A stretch of 64,000 bases of DNA, from the NCBI GenBank assembly GCA_016744595.1, contig JADGEB010000011.1, positions 1 through 64,000 on the forward strand, written 5' to 3'. The position numbers and the translations under genes are program-made. The notes beneath the pieces were generated by a model that was given only the letters and a program-made list of their open reading frames with translations, did not search any database and was not told where the DNA came from. Origin of the DNA: Desulfuromusa sp. Lineage in GTDB: Bacteria; Desulfobacterota; Desulfuromonadia; Desulfuromonadales; Geopsychrobacteraceae. This document shows positions 1 to 6,963 of this stretch, piece by piece. The first letter of the stretch is position 1. Each line of letters begins with the position of its first letter.

Positions 1-111
1 CTCCAGCAGTTGCTTGGTCAGTTGTTTCAGCAGCCCGGTTTCCCCGATTAGATCTTCAGGATTCTTGTAATCCTTCATCAGGGCATCGAGCAGGTCTTTG
101 GGTATGGTCAT
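1..111 (-). CDS. IS256-family transposase, N-terminal 37 residues (runs off the window)
   Basis: The minus strand encodes MTIPKDLLDALMKDYKNPED followed by LIGETGLLKQL and then LTKQLLE at the window edge. This is the characteristic amino terminus of IS256-type (mutator-like, DDE) transposases, which begin with a short helical segment before a region ending in LLERAL. An ATG at 109-111 is preceded by a GAGG-like ribosome-binding site. The remaining roughly 360 residues, including the DDE catalytic residues, lie outside the window, so intactness cannot be judged. Together with the terminal repeat at about 146-177 it marks the window edge as a mobile element. Confidence 0.85.
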   Translation of the reverse strand, partial: MTIPKDLLDALMKDYKNPEDLIGETGLLKQLTKQLLE

Positions 112-177
112 CAGTACCTCCAGTGGTTACGGGTTGTAACCGACTGAGACCATTTACACAAAGTTTTTTACACCCTC
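1..177 (-). mobile_element. Right end of an IS256-family insertion sequence
   Basis: The transposase start is followed outward by a short leader and then a terminal sequence at about 146-177 that reads GAGACCATTTACACAAAG and ends TTTTTTACACCCTC. The pairing of TTTACACAAA with a nearby TTACAC..CTC is typical of IS256 terminal inverted repeats. I place the outer boundary at about 177 because the flanking gene's sequence resumes there. The other end, the target duplication and the matching repeat are outside the window, so the boundary is accurate only to a few bases. Confidence 0.7.
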
Positions 178-642
178 ACACGATCTGGCATCAACAGCAA
201 CCACTTGATCAATCATCATCAAATTATGTGAAAGTTGAAAATCTTCAATGGTTTTTCCGTCCAGACATAAGGTTGCAGCAGCATCCAACTGCTGTTTTTC
301 TCTGATCCTTTCTATCATCTCGCGACGGTCTGCGGCATAGCAGTACACATCTTTATTGAGTGCCGTTGCAAAACCAACCTCAAAAACAGTTCCTGAATCC
401 GGTTCTATTCCACGAAAAGGGTTCAGGTTAGCCATGACAATATCAGCAGATTCGATAAGTTTGATATTGGCATCGCGGATAGCTTTAGCAACCTCATGTG
501 GTGTTTCTTTATCAGGGATATTGTTGTCGAGTGGAAAAAGTCCAATAAAGCCATATTGAGAGGCAAGTTTCTTTAGGTTTTCACCGATGTTCAGTGCATC
601 AGGCTCAAAAACATCAGGGCCCGCTAGATAAATTGTTTTCAT
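154..642 (-). CDS. Nucleoside 2-deoxyribosyltransferase family protein, 3' end replaced by IS
   Basis: The 162-residue protein begins MKTIYLAGPDVFEPDA, the nucleotide-binding start of the nucleoside 2-deoxyribosyltransferase family. It continues with ADIVMANLNPFRG and PDSGTVFEVGFATAL, the blocks carrying the family's catalytic and base-binding residues. These soluble enzymes transfer or hydrolyse the deoxyribosyl group of (deoxy)nucleosides or nucleotides in salvage or sanitation; the substrate here cannot be named. The last residues (EGVKNFV) and the TAA stop are read from the IS256 terminal repeat, so the native carboxy terminus is lost or altered. The conserved core up to NLMMIDQVVAV looks complete, so activity may survive. 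It lies downstream of msrA on the same strand. Confidence 0.8.
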   Translation of the reverse strand: MKTIYLAGPDVFEPDALNIGENLKKLASQYGFIGLFPLDNNIPDKETPHEVAKAIRDANIKLIESADIVMANLNPFRGIEPDSGTVFEVGFATALNKDVYCYAADRREMIERIREKQQLDAAATLCLDGKTIEDFQLSHNLMMIDQVVAVDARSCEGVKNFV

Positions 643-677
643 AAACGCCTCTCATCCCGAAACTTGTCAAAGTCTCA

Positions 678-1271
678 TCAATCTTTTCCCCACACCTTAT
701 CGAGAAATCCCTTACGGCCTGACCCCCTGGTATAGAACCGATAGCGCAGTGGGTTTTTAGAATAATAATCCTGATGGTAGTCCTCAGCCGGATAAAAAAC
801 ACTTGCCTTGGTAATTTCAGTCACTAAAGGTTTGTCGAAGCGCCCTGATTCTGCCAGTTTTTGCTTCGATTGTTCCGCGAGGTGCTTCTGTTCTGCATTG
901 AGATAAAAAATCCCACTGCGGTACTGATTGCCGCGATCGACAAATTGACCACCAGCATCAGTCGGATTGATATTCATCCAAAAAGCATCCAACAGTGCAA
1001 GGTAAGATATTTTCTGTGGATCATAGTGGACTTCTACGGCTTCCGTATGCCCAGTTCCTCCGGCTGATACTTCTTTGTAGGTCGGGTTCAGTTTCTCTCC
1101 ATCAGTATATCCAGAGATAACCTCTTCAACCCCATCTAAATGTTCCAGAGCTGATTCCATACACCAGAAACAACCACCAGCAAATATTGCTCGCTCTGTG
1201 TTGACAGCGAGAGCATGGCTTGTTGGCAAGATCGCCAGTAAGGCAAAAAACACGATTATTCTCTTCATCAT
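678..1271 (-). CDS. msrA: Peptide-methionine (S)-S-oxide reductase MsrA, exported
   Basis: The 197-residue protein has a hydrophobic signal peptide (MMKRIIVFFALLAILPTSHA) followed by the MsrA domain. The signature GGCFWC places the catalytic cysteine at Cys34 and a second cysteine at Cys37. It also shows GHTEAVEVHYDP and the conserved NPTDAGGQFVDRGNQYRS region. It reduces the S epimer of methionine sulfoxide in oxidised proteins. Export is inferred from the leader, so the likely site is the periplasm, where it would need an electron donor such as a thioredoxin-like or DsbD-type protein not seen here. It sits 21 bases downstream of msrB in an apparent operon with the small Sec-type ORF. Whether it is anchored or free is not clear. 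Confidence 0.93.
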   Translation of the reverse strand: MMKRIIVFFALLAILPTSHALAVNTERAIFAGGCFWCMESALEHLDGVEEVISGYTDGEKLNPTYKEVSAGGTGHTEAVEVHYDPQKISYLALLDAFWMNINPTDAGGQFVDRGNQYRSGIFYLNAEQKHLAEQSKQKLAESGRFDKPLVTEITKASVFYPAEDYHQDYYSKNPLRYRFYTRGSGRKGFLDKVWGKD

Positions 1272-1292
1272 CTATCTCCTGATATCCAAGTA

Positions 1293-1850
1293 TTATTTAT
1301 CCAGCTTATGAAAAATCAACGATATTGAATTGATGCAATGGCGCTTTCCGGTCGGTGCTGGGCCATCATCAAAAACGTGTCCCAAATGGGATTCACAACG
1401 GCTACAGATTAATTCATTGCGGATGGAGAAAAAGCTGCGATCAACACGGGTCGAGACATTTTCTGCAGCGATTGCTTGATAATAACTTGGCCATCCAGTT
1501 CCGGAGTCAAATTTGTGGTTAGAGTGGTAAAGATCATTCCCACAGGCCGCACAGCGGTAGACACCATACTCTTTATTTTTGAGTAGTTTCCCAGTGAAAG
1601 CTCGCTCAGTTCCTTCTTCTCGCAGCACATGATATTGCTCCGATGTCAGTAGTTTTTTCCATTCAGCGTCACTTTTTAATACTTTGTTGGTCAAAATATA
1701 TTCTCCCTTTTCTGCTGAATAGATTTTGATATTTTCACTTGTCACCATTTTGTGATTAGATTTATTCGCATTTGTAGCAAATCCATTTGCAGCTAGCCAG
1801 AGTAAGCCAACTTGAGTTGTCATAAATACGAGAGCATTTCTCCTGTTCAT
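1293..1850 (-). CDS. msrB: Peptide-methionine (R)-S-oxide reductase MsrB, exported
   Basis: The 185-residue protein has an N-terminal hydrophobic export segment (about residues 6-25, after MNRRNA) and a complete MsrB (SelR) domain. Two CxxC pairs, Cys100/Cys103 and Cys149/Cys152, match the structural zinc site. Catalytic Cys172 is in the motif GKRHCINSISL, so this member uses cysteine, not selenocysteine. The domain also has FDSGTGWPSYY and SHLGHVFDDGP. It reduces methionine-R-sulfoxide and complements MsrA. Its ATG overlaps the stop of the upstream small ORF (ATGA-type overlap), which suggests translational coupling. A leading RR gives a weak resemblance to a Tat signal but the motif is not convincing. 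Confidence 0.93.
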   Translation of the reverse strand: MNRRNALVFMTTQVGLLWLAANGFATNANKSNHKMVTSENIKIYSAEKGEYILTNKVLKSDAEWKKLLTSEQYHVLREEGTERAFTGKLLKNKEYGVYRCAACGNDLYHSNHKFDSGTGWPSYYQAIAAENVSTRVDRSFFSIRNELICSRCESHLGHVFDDGPAPTGKRHCINSISLIFHKLDK

Positions 1851-2161
1851 GATCTATCTCCTTTATCTTTTAAACTATCATCTAGAGTTTCCTGATATGT
1901 TTTTGCTTTCTTGAGCCATTCTACCATTTTTCCAATTTTCAATTTTTTTGGATTGTAGTGTACCCGGTTTACTTCACGAAAACCCTGCCAACCTTTTTCT
2001 ACTTTAATGATTCCAGGCCGCCCTTCCAGGGCAGCTTGACCAACGTCGTATCAGGAAACAGCAAAGGTTGCAGTTGCTCGGTCGGGGGGGTCTTCAGCAC
2101 TGAGAGCCAAAGTTGTCAGAGCAAAAAACAGAATGGGCATTAACGCGAGTAATTTTACCAT
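1847..2161 (-). CDS. Candidate selenoprotein: small exported MsrA-like protein with in-frame UGA (Sec37)
   Basis: Reading through one in-frame TGA (2053-2051) gives 104 residues: a signal peptide (MVKLLALMPILFFALTTLAL, then SA), TFAVS, Sec37, then YDVGQAALEGRPGIIKVEKG and a tail ending KDKGDRS. The core aligns with the MsrA active-site region of the neighbouring gene: FAVS-U-Y against FAGG-C-F, GIIKVEKGWQG against GVEEVISGYTDG, and NRVHYNPKKL against VEVHYDPQKI. Sec therefore falls on the catalytic cysteine. The start has a good AAAGGAG site 8 bases upstream, and the final TGA overlaps the msrB ATG. An 8-bp hairpin with a GGA loop follows the UGA at the usual bacterial SECIS distance. It lacks the rest of MsrA, so it may be a thiol/selenol redox partner rather than a reductase. 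The alternative is a pseudogene with a nonsense mutation. Confidence 0.72.
2017..2035 (-). promoter_or_regulatory. SECIS-like hairpin downstream of in-frame UGA
   Basis: In the mRNA the UGA is followed, starting 16 bases later, by GCUGCCCU-GGA-AGGGCGGC. This is an 8-bp stem including one U-G wobble, with a three-base loop whose first two bases are G, lying 24-26 bases after the UGA. Three more pairs can form below a single A-C mismatch. Bacterial SelB-binding elements are short stem-loops just after the Sec codon with a conserved G at the start of the apical loop, so the geometry fits. The assignment is by inspection only. Confidence 0.65.
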
Positions 2162-2259
2162 TGGAGATCTCCTTTCATCTGCCTATCAGTGTAGCAAAGT
2201 AAGATAAAGTGGAGATCACAACTGTTTAAAGATTAGGTAAAGATTGAGGGGGGGAAGAA

Positions 2260-3324
2260 CTAGCCTGGCAATCTGAGCCAGACACACGTCAATCCATTCT
2301 GACTTTTGGCTCCAACCTGCCCTCCATGAGCTTCGACCAACTGTTTGACAATTGCCAAGCCGATACCTGCTCCTCCATGTTCACGGGATCGAGAACGGTC
2401 AGCCCGAAAGAAGCGCTCAAAGATAAATGGCAGGTCGCCAGTCGCAATTTCTTTGCCGCTATTGGAAATTGATATTTCTACCACAGAATTTATCTGACGC
2501 CCCCTGATCGTTATCTTGCCAGCGTCTGGAGTATAGCGCAGAGCATTTTCCAGCAGATTCCGGAGCGCCTGTAAAAGTTTATCAAGATCCGCTGACAGAG
2601 CTAAATCTTGAGGTTCAATGATAACTTGCAGATCAATTTTTTTTGCCTGAAAACGCAATTCAAATAAAGCTAGAAGCTGTTCAAATAAGGTTGCAACCTG
2701 TAATTCCTGCCGTTGCAGAAAAGCCTGTGCCGATTCGGCTTTGGTCAACTGTTGTAGATCATCAACCAGATGCACTAGCCGGAGAATCTCACTTTCCAAC
2801 ATACGAAAGGTTTCAACCGAAGGAGGAATAACTGAGTCGCTTAGCCCTTCAAGATAACCACGTAGATTAGTCAGTGGAGTCCTCAGTTCATGAGCGACAT
2901 CTGTCACCATATTTTTACGTAATTTTTCCAGATGTTCAAGGCTGTCAGCCATCCGATTAAACGCTATTCCCAGCTGTCCAACTTCATCTTCAGATACAAC
3001 CTCGACCCGATTAACAAAATGACCTGAAGCAAGCTCTCGAGAAATTCGCGTCATTTGTGAAAGGGGTCGCAATACTCGTTTAGTCATCAGATAGTTGAGT
3101 AAAAGCGCCAGAATCAATGCCGCCAAAGCAGCCCACAACAAATAGCGATGCACCGCCTCAATAAACATGCGATGACTGTCGTGTGGTTGAATGGAATAGT
3201 GCTCCATTAAGTTCATAAAGTAGGTTGCCGCAAGGTTGTCAATAGCCAACCAGACCACCAAAATAGTAATTGCTATAACGGGGACAACATTCAGGAGTAA
3301 TTTCCAGAGAAGATGTTTTTTCAC
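2260..3324 (-). CDS. Sensor histidine kinase (HAMP, HisKA, HATPase)
   Basis: A 354-residue inner-membrane kinase. Transmembrane segments lie at about 8-30 and 61-80 and flank a very short periplasmic loop of about 30 residues. A HAMP linker follows (about 81-135). The HisKA box AHELRTPLTNLRGY has phospho-acceptor His145. The HATPase domain has NLLENALRYTP, a weakly conserved G1 region and GAGIGLAIVKQLVEAHGG. It overlaps the response-regulator gene by 4 bases and is surely co-transcribed with it. The short sensor loop suggests it senses within or at the membrane or through a partner; the signal is unknown. Neighbours are the msr cluster downstream and an outer-membrane protein gene divergently upstream. 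Confidence 0.92.
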   Translation of the reverse strand: MKKHLLWKLLLNVVPVIAITILVVWLAIDNLAATYFMNLMEHYSIQPHDSHRMFIEAVHRYLLWAALAALILALLLNYLMTKRVLRPLSQMTRISRELASGHFVNRVEVVSEDEVGQLGIAFNRMADSLEHLEKLRKNMVTDVAHELRTPLTNLRGYLEGLSDSVIPPSVETFRMLESEILRLVHLVDDLQQLTKAESAQAFLQRQELQVATLFEQLLALFELRFQAKKIDLQVIIEPQDLALSADLDKLLQALRNLLENALRYTPDAGKITIRGRQINSVVEISISNSGKEIATGDLPFIFERFFRADRSRSREHGGAGIGLAIVKQLVEAHGGQVGAKSQNGLTCVWLRLPG

Positions 3325-4028
3325 AAGTTCGACCCATTGTCAGAAAAACGATAACCAAAGCCACGAACCGTTTCAATAAAGATTGGGTGTCCCGAATCAA
3401 ATTCAATTTTCTGCCGTAACTTATTGATATGGACATCAATGACCCGCTCGATGACGGCCTCTTCCTGTTCGTAAAAATGTCGCAGTAACTCTGCTCGGCT
3501 AAAAACTCGTCCGGGAGAAATCATCAGTATATATAATAGTTTATACTCTGATGTGGTCAGATAGATAACTTTGTCGCCCAAGGTCACCTTATGCTTTTCA
3601 GGATCAAGTTGCAGTTGGCCGCAGGATAATAACTTAACTTCTGCCTCTGGGGCAGGCTGGGCACGACGCAAAATTGCTTTGACTCGTTCCACTAGTTCCC
3701 TTGGGCTAAAGGGTTTCACGACATAATCGTCTGCCCCAAGTGAGAACCCGAGTACTCGATCTATCTCCTCTTCACGTGCGGTCAACATCAGAATAGGAAG
3801 ATTCGATTCACTGCGCAAGCGTCGGCAAATTTCAAGACCATCAATATTCGGCAGCATCAGATCAAGAATCACCAGATTGGGTTGTTTCACTCTGGCAGTC
3901 TGTAGACCTTTTTCACCATCATTTTCCACCAGAACGCTAAACCCTTCTTTTTGTAAATAAGTTGCGACAAGGTTGGCAGTGTTTTTGTCGTCTTCGACGA
4001 TAAGAATTTTGGCAGTTATCTCGGTCAT
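3321..4028 (-). CDS. OmpR/PhoB-family response regulator
   Basis: A 235-residue regulator. The receiver domain starts ILIVEDDKNTANLVATYL, with acidic pocket residues and phospho-acceptor Asp in LVILDLMLPN (Asp56 from the chosen start) and conserved Lys in DDYVVKPFSPREL. The C-terminal winged-helix has TTSEYKLLYILM, VIDVHINKLRQKI and IETVRGFGYRF. The ATG at 4028 is preferred to a TTG two codons upstream because CAGGAG lies 6 bases before it. It is the first gene of a two-gene operon with the kinase. Close relatives include BaeR- and RstA-like regulators of envelope functions, but orthology cannot be settled here. Confidence 0.93.
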   Translation of the reverse strand: MTEITAKILIVEDDKNTANLVATYLQKEGFSVLVENDGEKGLQTARVKQPNLVILDLMLPNIDGLEICRRLRSESNLPILMLTAREEEIDRVLGFSLGADDYVVKPFSPRELVERVKAILRRAQPAPEAEVKLLSCGQLQLDPEKHKVTLGDKVIYLTTSEYKLLYILMISPGRVFSRAELLRHFYEQEEAVIERVIDVHINKLRQKIEFDSGHPIFIETVRGFGYRFSDNGSNL

Positions 4029-4175
4029 GCTCAACTCCTGTGCTGAGGAACCATTATCATAACAGATTTTTAACGGCAGAAGACGTTCAGAGAATTGAGA
4101 TTAGAAATAATGACATTGTAAACCATCTCTGTTAAGATCTTCAAATAATTTTCCACAGACTAAAAGGAGATGGTC

Positions 4176-4940
4176 ATGCTAAATAAATGGAAAGTCTTAC
4201 CTCTGCTCGTTGTTTTTCTGTTGTTCTCTATCACTGCTTTTGCCGATGAACTCTTTTCTTTGAAAGGTGGCTATCAATTACTCAGCCCGGAAGGCTCCCT
4301 TGCTGGAACTATTAATGGTGTTGGAGAAGAAGTTGATCTCGAGAGAGATTTAAATCTGGATGACAGTGAGAGTATAACCGCTGAGATTGCTTTGAAATGG
4401 GGAGATTCACACTTTTCTTTCAATTACTTGCCGATTGGTTTTTCCGGCACTGGTATCCTGACTATCGATGGTGAATTTAACGGTGAACCATTCAGTGTAG
4501 ATGATGTTGTAAAAACTGATTTGGACATAGATCTCTACGATATTGGCTACACCTACTACTTGGTCAACTTTGACGATCTACCAACTCGCTTTCAACTGGG
4601 GCTTGAGCTGGCAGTTAAAATTGTCGATGTTGATATGACCTTTCATGACCTGACACAAGATTTTGTCGAATCGGAATCGGTTACGGCACCAATCCCAACT
4701 ATCGGAGCTCGCACCCGGATTGCCCTGGCTGACTTTCTCGGTATTAACGGACGGATCGGTTATCTGGAATTTGATGGCAATCATTTTCTGGATGCTGAAG
4801 CCCAGCTGGAATTCTCACCGATCCCAATGGTTGGACTCTATGCCGGATTTCGTTATTTTGATTTGAAAATTGATGAAGATGATATCTTTGTAGAAACAAA
4901 ATTTTCTGGCCCCTTTGCTGGACTTCTGGTACGCTTCTAA
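4176..4940 (+). CDS. Outer-membrane beta-barrel protein, function unknown
   Basis: A 254-residue protein with a signal peptide (MLNKWKVLPLLVVFLLFSITAFA, written here as two blocks: MLNKWKVLPLL and VVFLLFSITAFA). It is followed by alternating hydrophobic/polar strands rich in Gly, Asp and aromatics, and ends FAGLLVRF, with the terminal Phe typical of BAM-assembled barrels. Several acidic stretches (DLERDLNLDDSES, KIDEDDIF) alternate with strands. The ATG at 4176 is preferred to 4170 because AAGGAG abuts the first ATG but is 6 bases from the second. Divergent from the adjacent two-component operon, it could be one of its targets; that is inference. I do not recognise a specific family beyond a small OmpW/OmpA-like barrel. 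Confidence 0.75.
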   Translation: MLNKWKVLPLLVVFLLFSITAFADELFSLKGGYQLLSPEGSLAGTINGVGEEVDLERDLNLDDSESITAEIALKWGDSHFSFNYLPIGFSGTGILTIDGEFNGEPFSVDDVVKTDLDIDLYDIGYTYYLVNFDDLPTRFQLGLELAVKIVDVDMTFHDLTQDFVESESVTAPIPTIGARTRIALADFLGINGRIGYLEFDGNHFLDAEAQLEFSPIPMVGLYAGFRYFDLKIDEDDIFVETKFSGPFAGLLVRF

Positions 4941-4965
4941 GATTATTGAATCTGAACAGGCAAAA

Positions 4966-4990
4966 CCCATCTGGCAACCAGATGGGCTTT
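4966..4990. terminator. Bidirectional-type terminator between convergent genes
   Basis: A 9-bp perfect inverted repeat CCCATCTGG-caa-CCAGATGGG is flanked by AAAA on the left and CTTT on the right. It lies between the 3' ends of the plus-strand barrel gene and the minus-strand ilvA and could serve both. Confidence 0.75.
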
Positions 4991-5094
4991 GCGATATCGA
5001 AGAAACCCTGACAACTCCCGTCTTTTTTTGTAAATTTTGGATAGTAGATGCAAGTTTCTGATTCGGAAAAGAGCAATTTCCGCACAGAAACAAA

Positions 5095-6306
5095 CTAGCG
5101 GATAACTTCCGGTCGATACCTCTCATCCTCCAACCGCATCAATATTTCCTGAATATGCTCTGTCCCACGAGCTTCCAGATCAAGGAGAACCTCTGCTTCC
5201 CCCGGCGGCAGGGAAGACTTTTGTCGATCATGACTGACCTGGAAAATATTAGCCTTAAGCTCACTGAGAATATTTGTCAAACGGGCTAAAGCTCCGGGCA
5301 TATCAAGCATTTCCAACCGCAATTTAAGAGAATGACCTTCTGCCAACATTCCTTGCTCAACGACTCGAGCCATACTTTGCACATCCAGATTTCCACCAGA
5401 CAACAGGCAAAGAGTGTTTCCTTTGTGGATGGTTTTTAAACCATAGAGAACAGCTGCCAAGCCCACAGCTCCAGCCCCTTCGACAATCATCTTTCCTTTT
5501 TCCATCAAGCTGACAATTGCCCTGGCAATGGCTTCCTCCTCAACGGTAACAATTTCATCAACATACTTCTCAATTAAAGGAAAAGCCTGTTCACCAACCT
5601 GCTTGACGGCAACCTCTTCGGCAAAAGTGTGACAGCGGGTAGACAGATGCTTAGGATGACCATTGCGCCGAGCTAAAGAAGCACTGGCAATGCCAGCGGC
5701 TTCAACGCCGACAATTCGTATCTCTGGCTTTTCAGACTTAATTGCAGTCGCAACTCCGGCAATCAATCCCCCTCCCCCGATCGGAACCAACAAGGTATCA
5801 AGCTCTGGTAAATCTTGAAGAATTTCCAAACCGATGGTTCCCTGCCCAGCCATTATCAGCTCGTGATCATAAGAAGAAACATAAAGTAAATTCTCTTTCT
5901 CAGCTAACCGCCTTGCATAACTTTCTGCTTCTGCATCATTATTGCCATGCAACTCAACCTTGGCGCCATATTCCAGAGTCGCTAACTCTTTCGCCAAAGG
6001 AGTTCCTTCGGGCATAACCACCTGGCAGGAACAATTAAGTAAAGCCGCCGCACAGGCTAATCCTTGAGCATGATTACCTGCCGAAGCAGTCACGACACCA
6101 GCAGCTAACAACTCTGCTGGTTGTCGGGAAAGAAAATTATAAGCACCACGGAGTTTGAATGATCCGCTATGTTGGAGATTTTCACACTTGAAATAAAGTG
6201 GTGTTCCCAGCATTTTTGAATAGAAAGGAGCGTGAATCAGTTCTGTATGTCGAATGATCCCTTGTAGTATTTTTGCCGCATCATCAATCTGTTGTCTTGT
6301 CAGCAT
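5095..6306 (-). CDS. ilvA: Threonine ammonia-lyase (threonine dehydratase) with C-terminal ACT domain
   Basis: A 403-residue fold-type II PLP enzyme converting L-threonine to 2-oxobutanoate, the first step of isoleucine synthesis. The PLP lysine lies in HSGSFKLRGAYN (Lys51 from the chosen start). The phosphate-binding loop is PIGGGGLIAG, and the late serine-like position is in CLLSGGNLD. The last roughly 75 residues (LKLRLEMLDMPGALARLTNI) form a single ACT regulatory domain, the short ~400-residue architecture rather than the 500-residue E. coli IlvA. ATG 6306 with GGGAG 6 bases upstream is preferred to a GTG one codon earlier. It is monocistronic. A catabolic (TdcB-like) role is possible. 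Confidence 0.88.
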   Translation of the reverse strand: MLTRQQIDDAAKILQGIIRHTELIHAPFYSKMLGTPLYFKCENLQHSGSFKLRGAYNFLSRQPAELLAAGVVTASAGNHAQGLACAAALLNCSCQVVMPEGTPLAKELATLEYGAKVELHGNNDAEAESYARRLAEKENLLYVSSYDHELIMAGQGTIGLEILQDLPELDTLLVPIGGGGLIAGVATAIKSEKPEIRIVGVEAAGIASASLARRNGHPKHLSTRCHTFAEEVAVKQVGEQAFPLIEKYVDEIVTVEEEAIARAIVSLMEKGKMIVEGAGAVGLAAVLYGLKTIHKGNTLCLLSGGNLDVQSMARVVEQGMLAEGHSLKLRLEMLDMPGALARLTNILSELKANIFQVSHDRQKSSLPPGEAEVLLDLEARGTEHIQEILMRLEDERYRPEVIR

Positions 6307-6447
6307 CACTCACTCCCGGTCAATAAAGTACAGAGTTAGAAAATAGAAAGTTTAGCATAGATATCAAATTCCGCTGCTTTGCGCCGTGCAGATCTGATAA
6401 CATGATTCTGATTCGCCAATTGTGATTATTGTGAGGAGACTTTTTTG

Positions 6448-6963
6448 ATGAAAACCAAGCCGCTGCAGGAAGAACCTTTGATCCCACGCCTGTTGGCAAC
6501 CAACGCCTTGCGAGCCAATCTGAGTAAGCATATGGATCTGAACAAGATGGCAGATTCCAAAGCCTCGATGATCATGACTGCCTCCTCGTTAATTATTACC
6601 ATTACCTTGACTCAGTATGACAAACTCAACCTGATCACCATATTGTTACTGGCCGGTTCTGGTATTCTGGCTGTGATCTTTTCAATTCTGGCGATTATTC
6701 CGCCACTACATGTCACCGACCACACCAATTTGTTCTATTTTCGTTCATTCAGTGACCTGTCAGAAGATGAATTTAAAAGCCAGTTTTTAGCGACCATCAC
6801 TGATAGGGAGAAACTCTACAATGCCTATCTCCATGAAATTTATTATCTAGGAAAACACCGCTTAACTCGTAAGTATGGATTGATCCGTAATGGTTTGTGG
6901 AGCCTTCTCGTCGGTTTGCTCAGTGCAACGGTATCAGCTATTTGGGTGAATTTGCCAATATGA
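6448..6963 (+). CDS. Pycsar-effector-like membrane protein (PycTM/DUF5706-like), orphan
   Basis: A 171-residue protein. An N-terminal soluble helix (about 1-35) holds NLSKHMDLNKMADSKASMIM, then come hydrophobic helices at about 39-56 and 61-80, a cytosolic stretch of about 60 residues, and a last hydrophobic helix at about 148-168 after LTRKYGLIRNG. The A-D-x-K-A block before the first helix and the K-Y before the last helix match my memory of PycTM (DUF5706), the membrane effector of cUMP/cCMP Pycsar anti-phage systems. No pyrimidine cyclase lies beside it; its stop overlaps the rsmE start (ATGA). A non-defence role in this orphan context is possible. The ATG at 6448 follows a GAGGAG site 9 bases upstream. 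Confidence 0.62.
   Translation: MKTKPLQEEPLIPRLLATNALRANLSKHMDLNKMADSKASMIMTASSLIITITLTQYDKLNLITILLLAGSGILAVIFSILAIIPPLHVTDHTNLFYFRSFSDLSEDEFKSQFLATITDREKLYNAYLHEIYYLGKHRLTRKYGLIRNGLWSLLVGLLSATVSAIWVNLPI

Noticed and set aside
1847-2161. The in-frame TGA as an ordinary nonsense mutation
   Set aside because: Frame is kept for 67 further codons to an ATGA overlap with msrB, similarity to MsrA continues on both sides, and a SECIS-like hairpin follows. Not fully excluded without the genome's sel genes.
6897-6959. Longer RsmE starting at an upstream GTG
   Set aside because: The extension is inside the overlapping membrane-protein gene, and the ATGA overlap start matches the family's N terminus.
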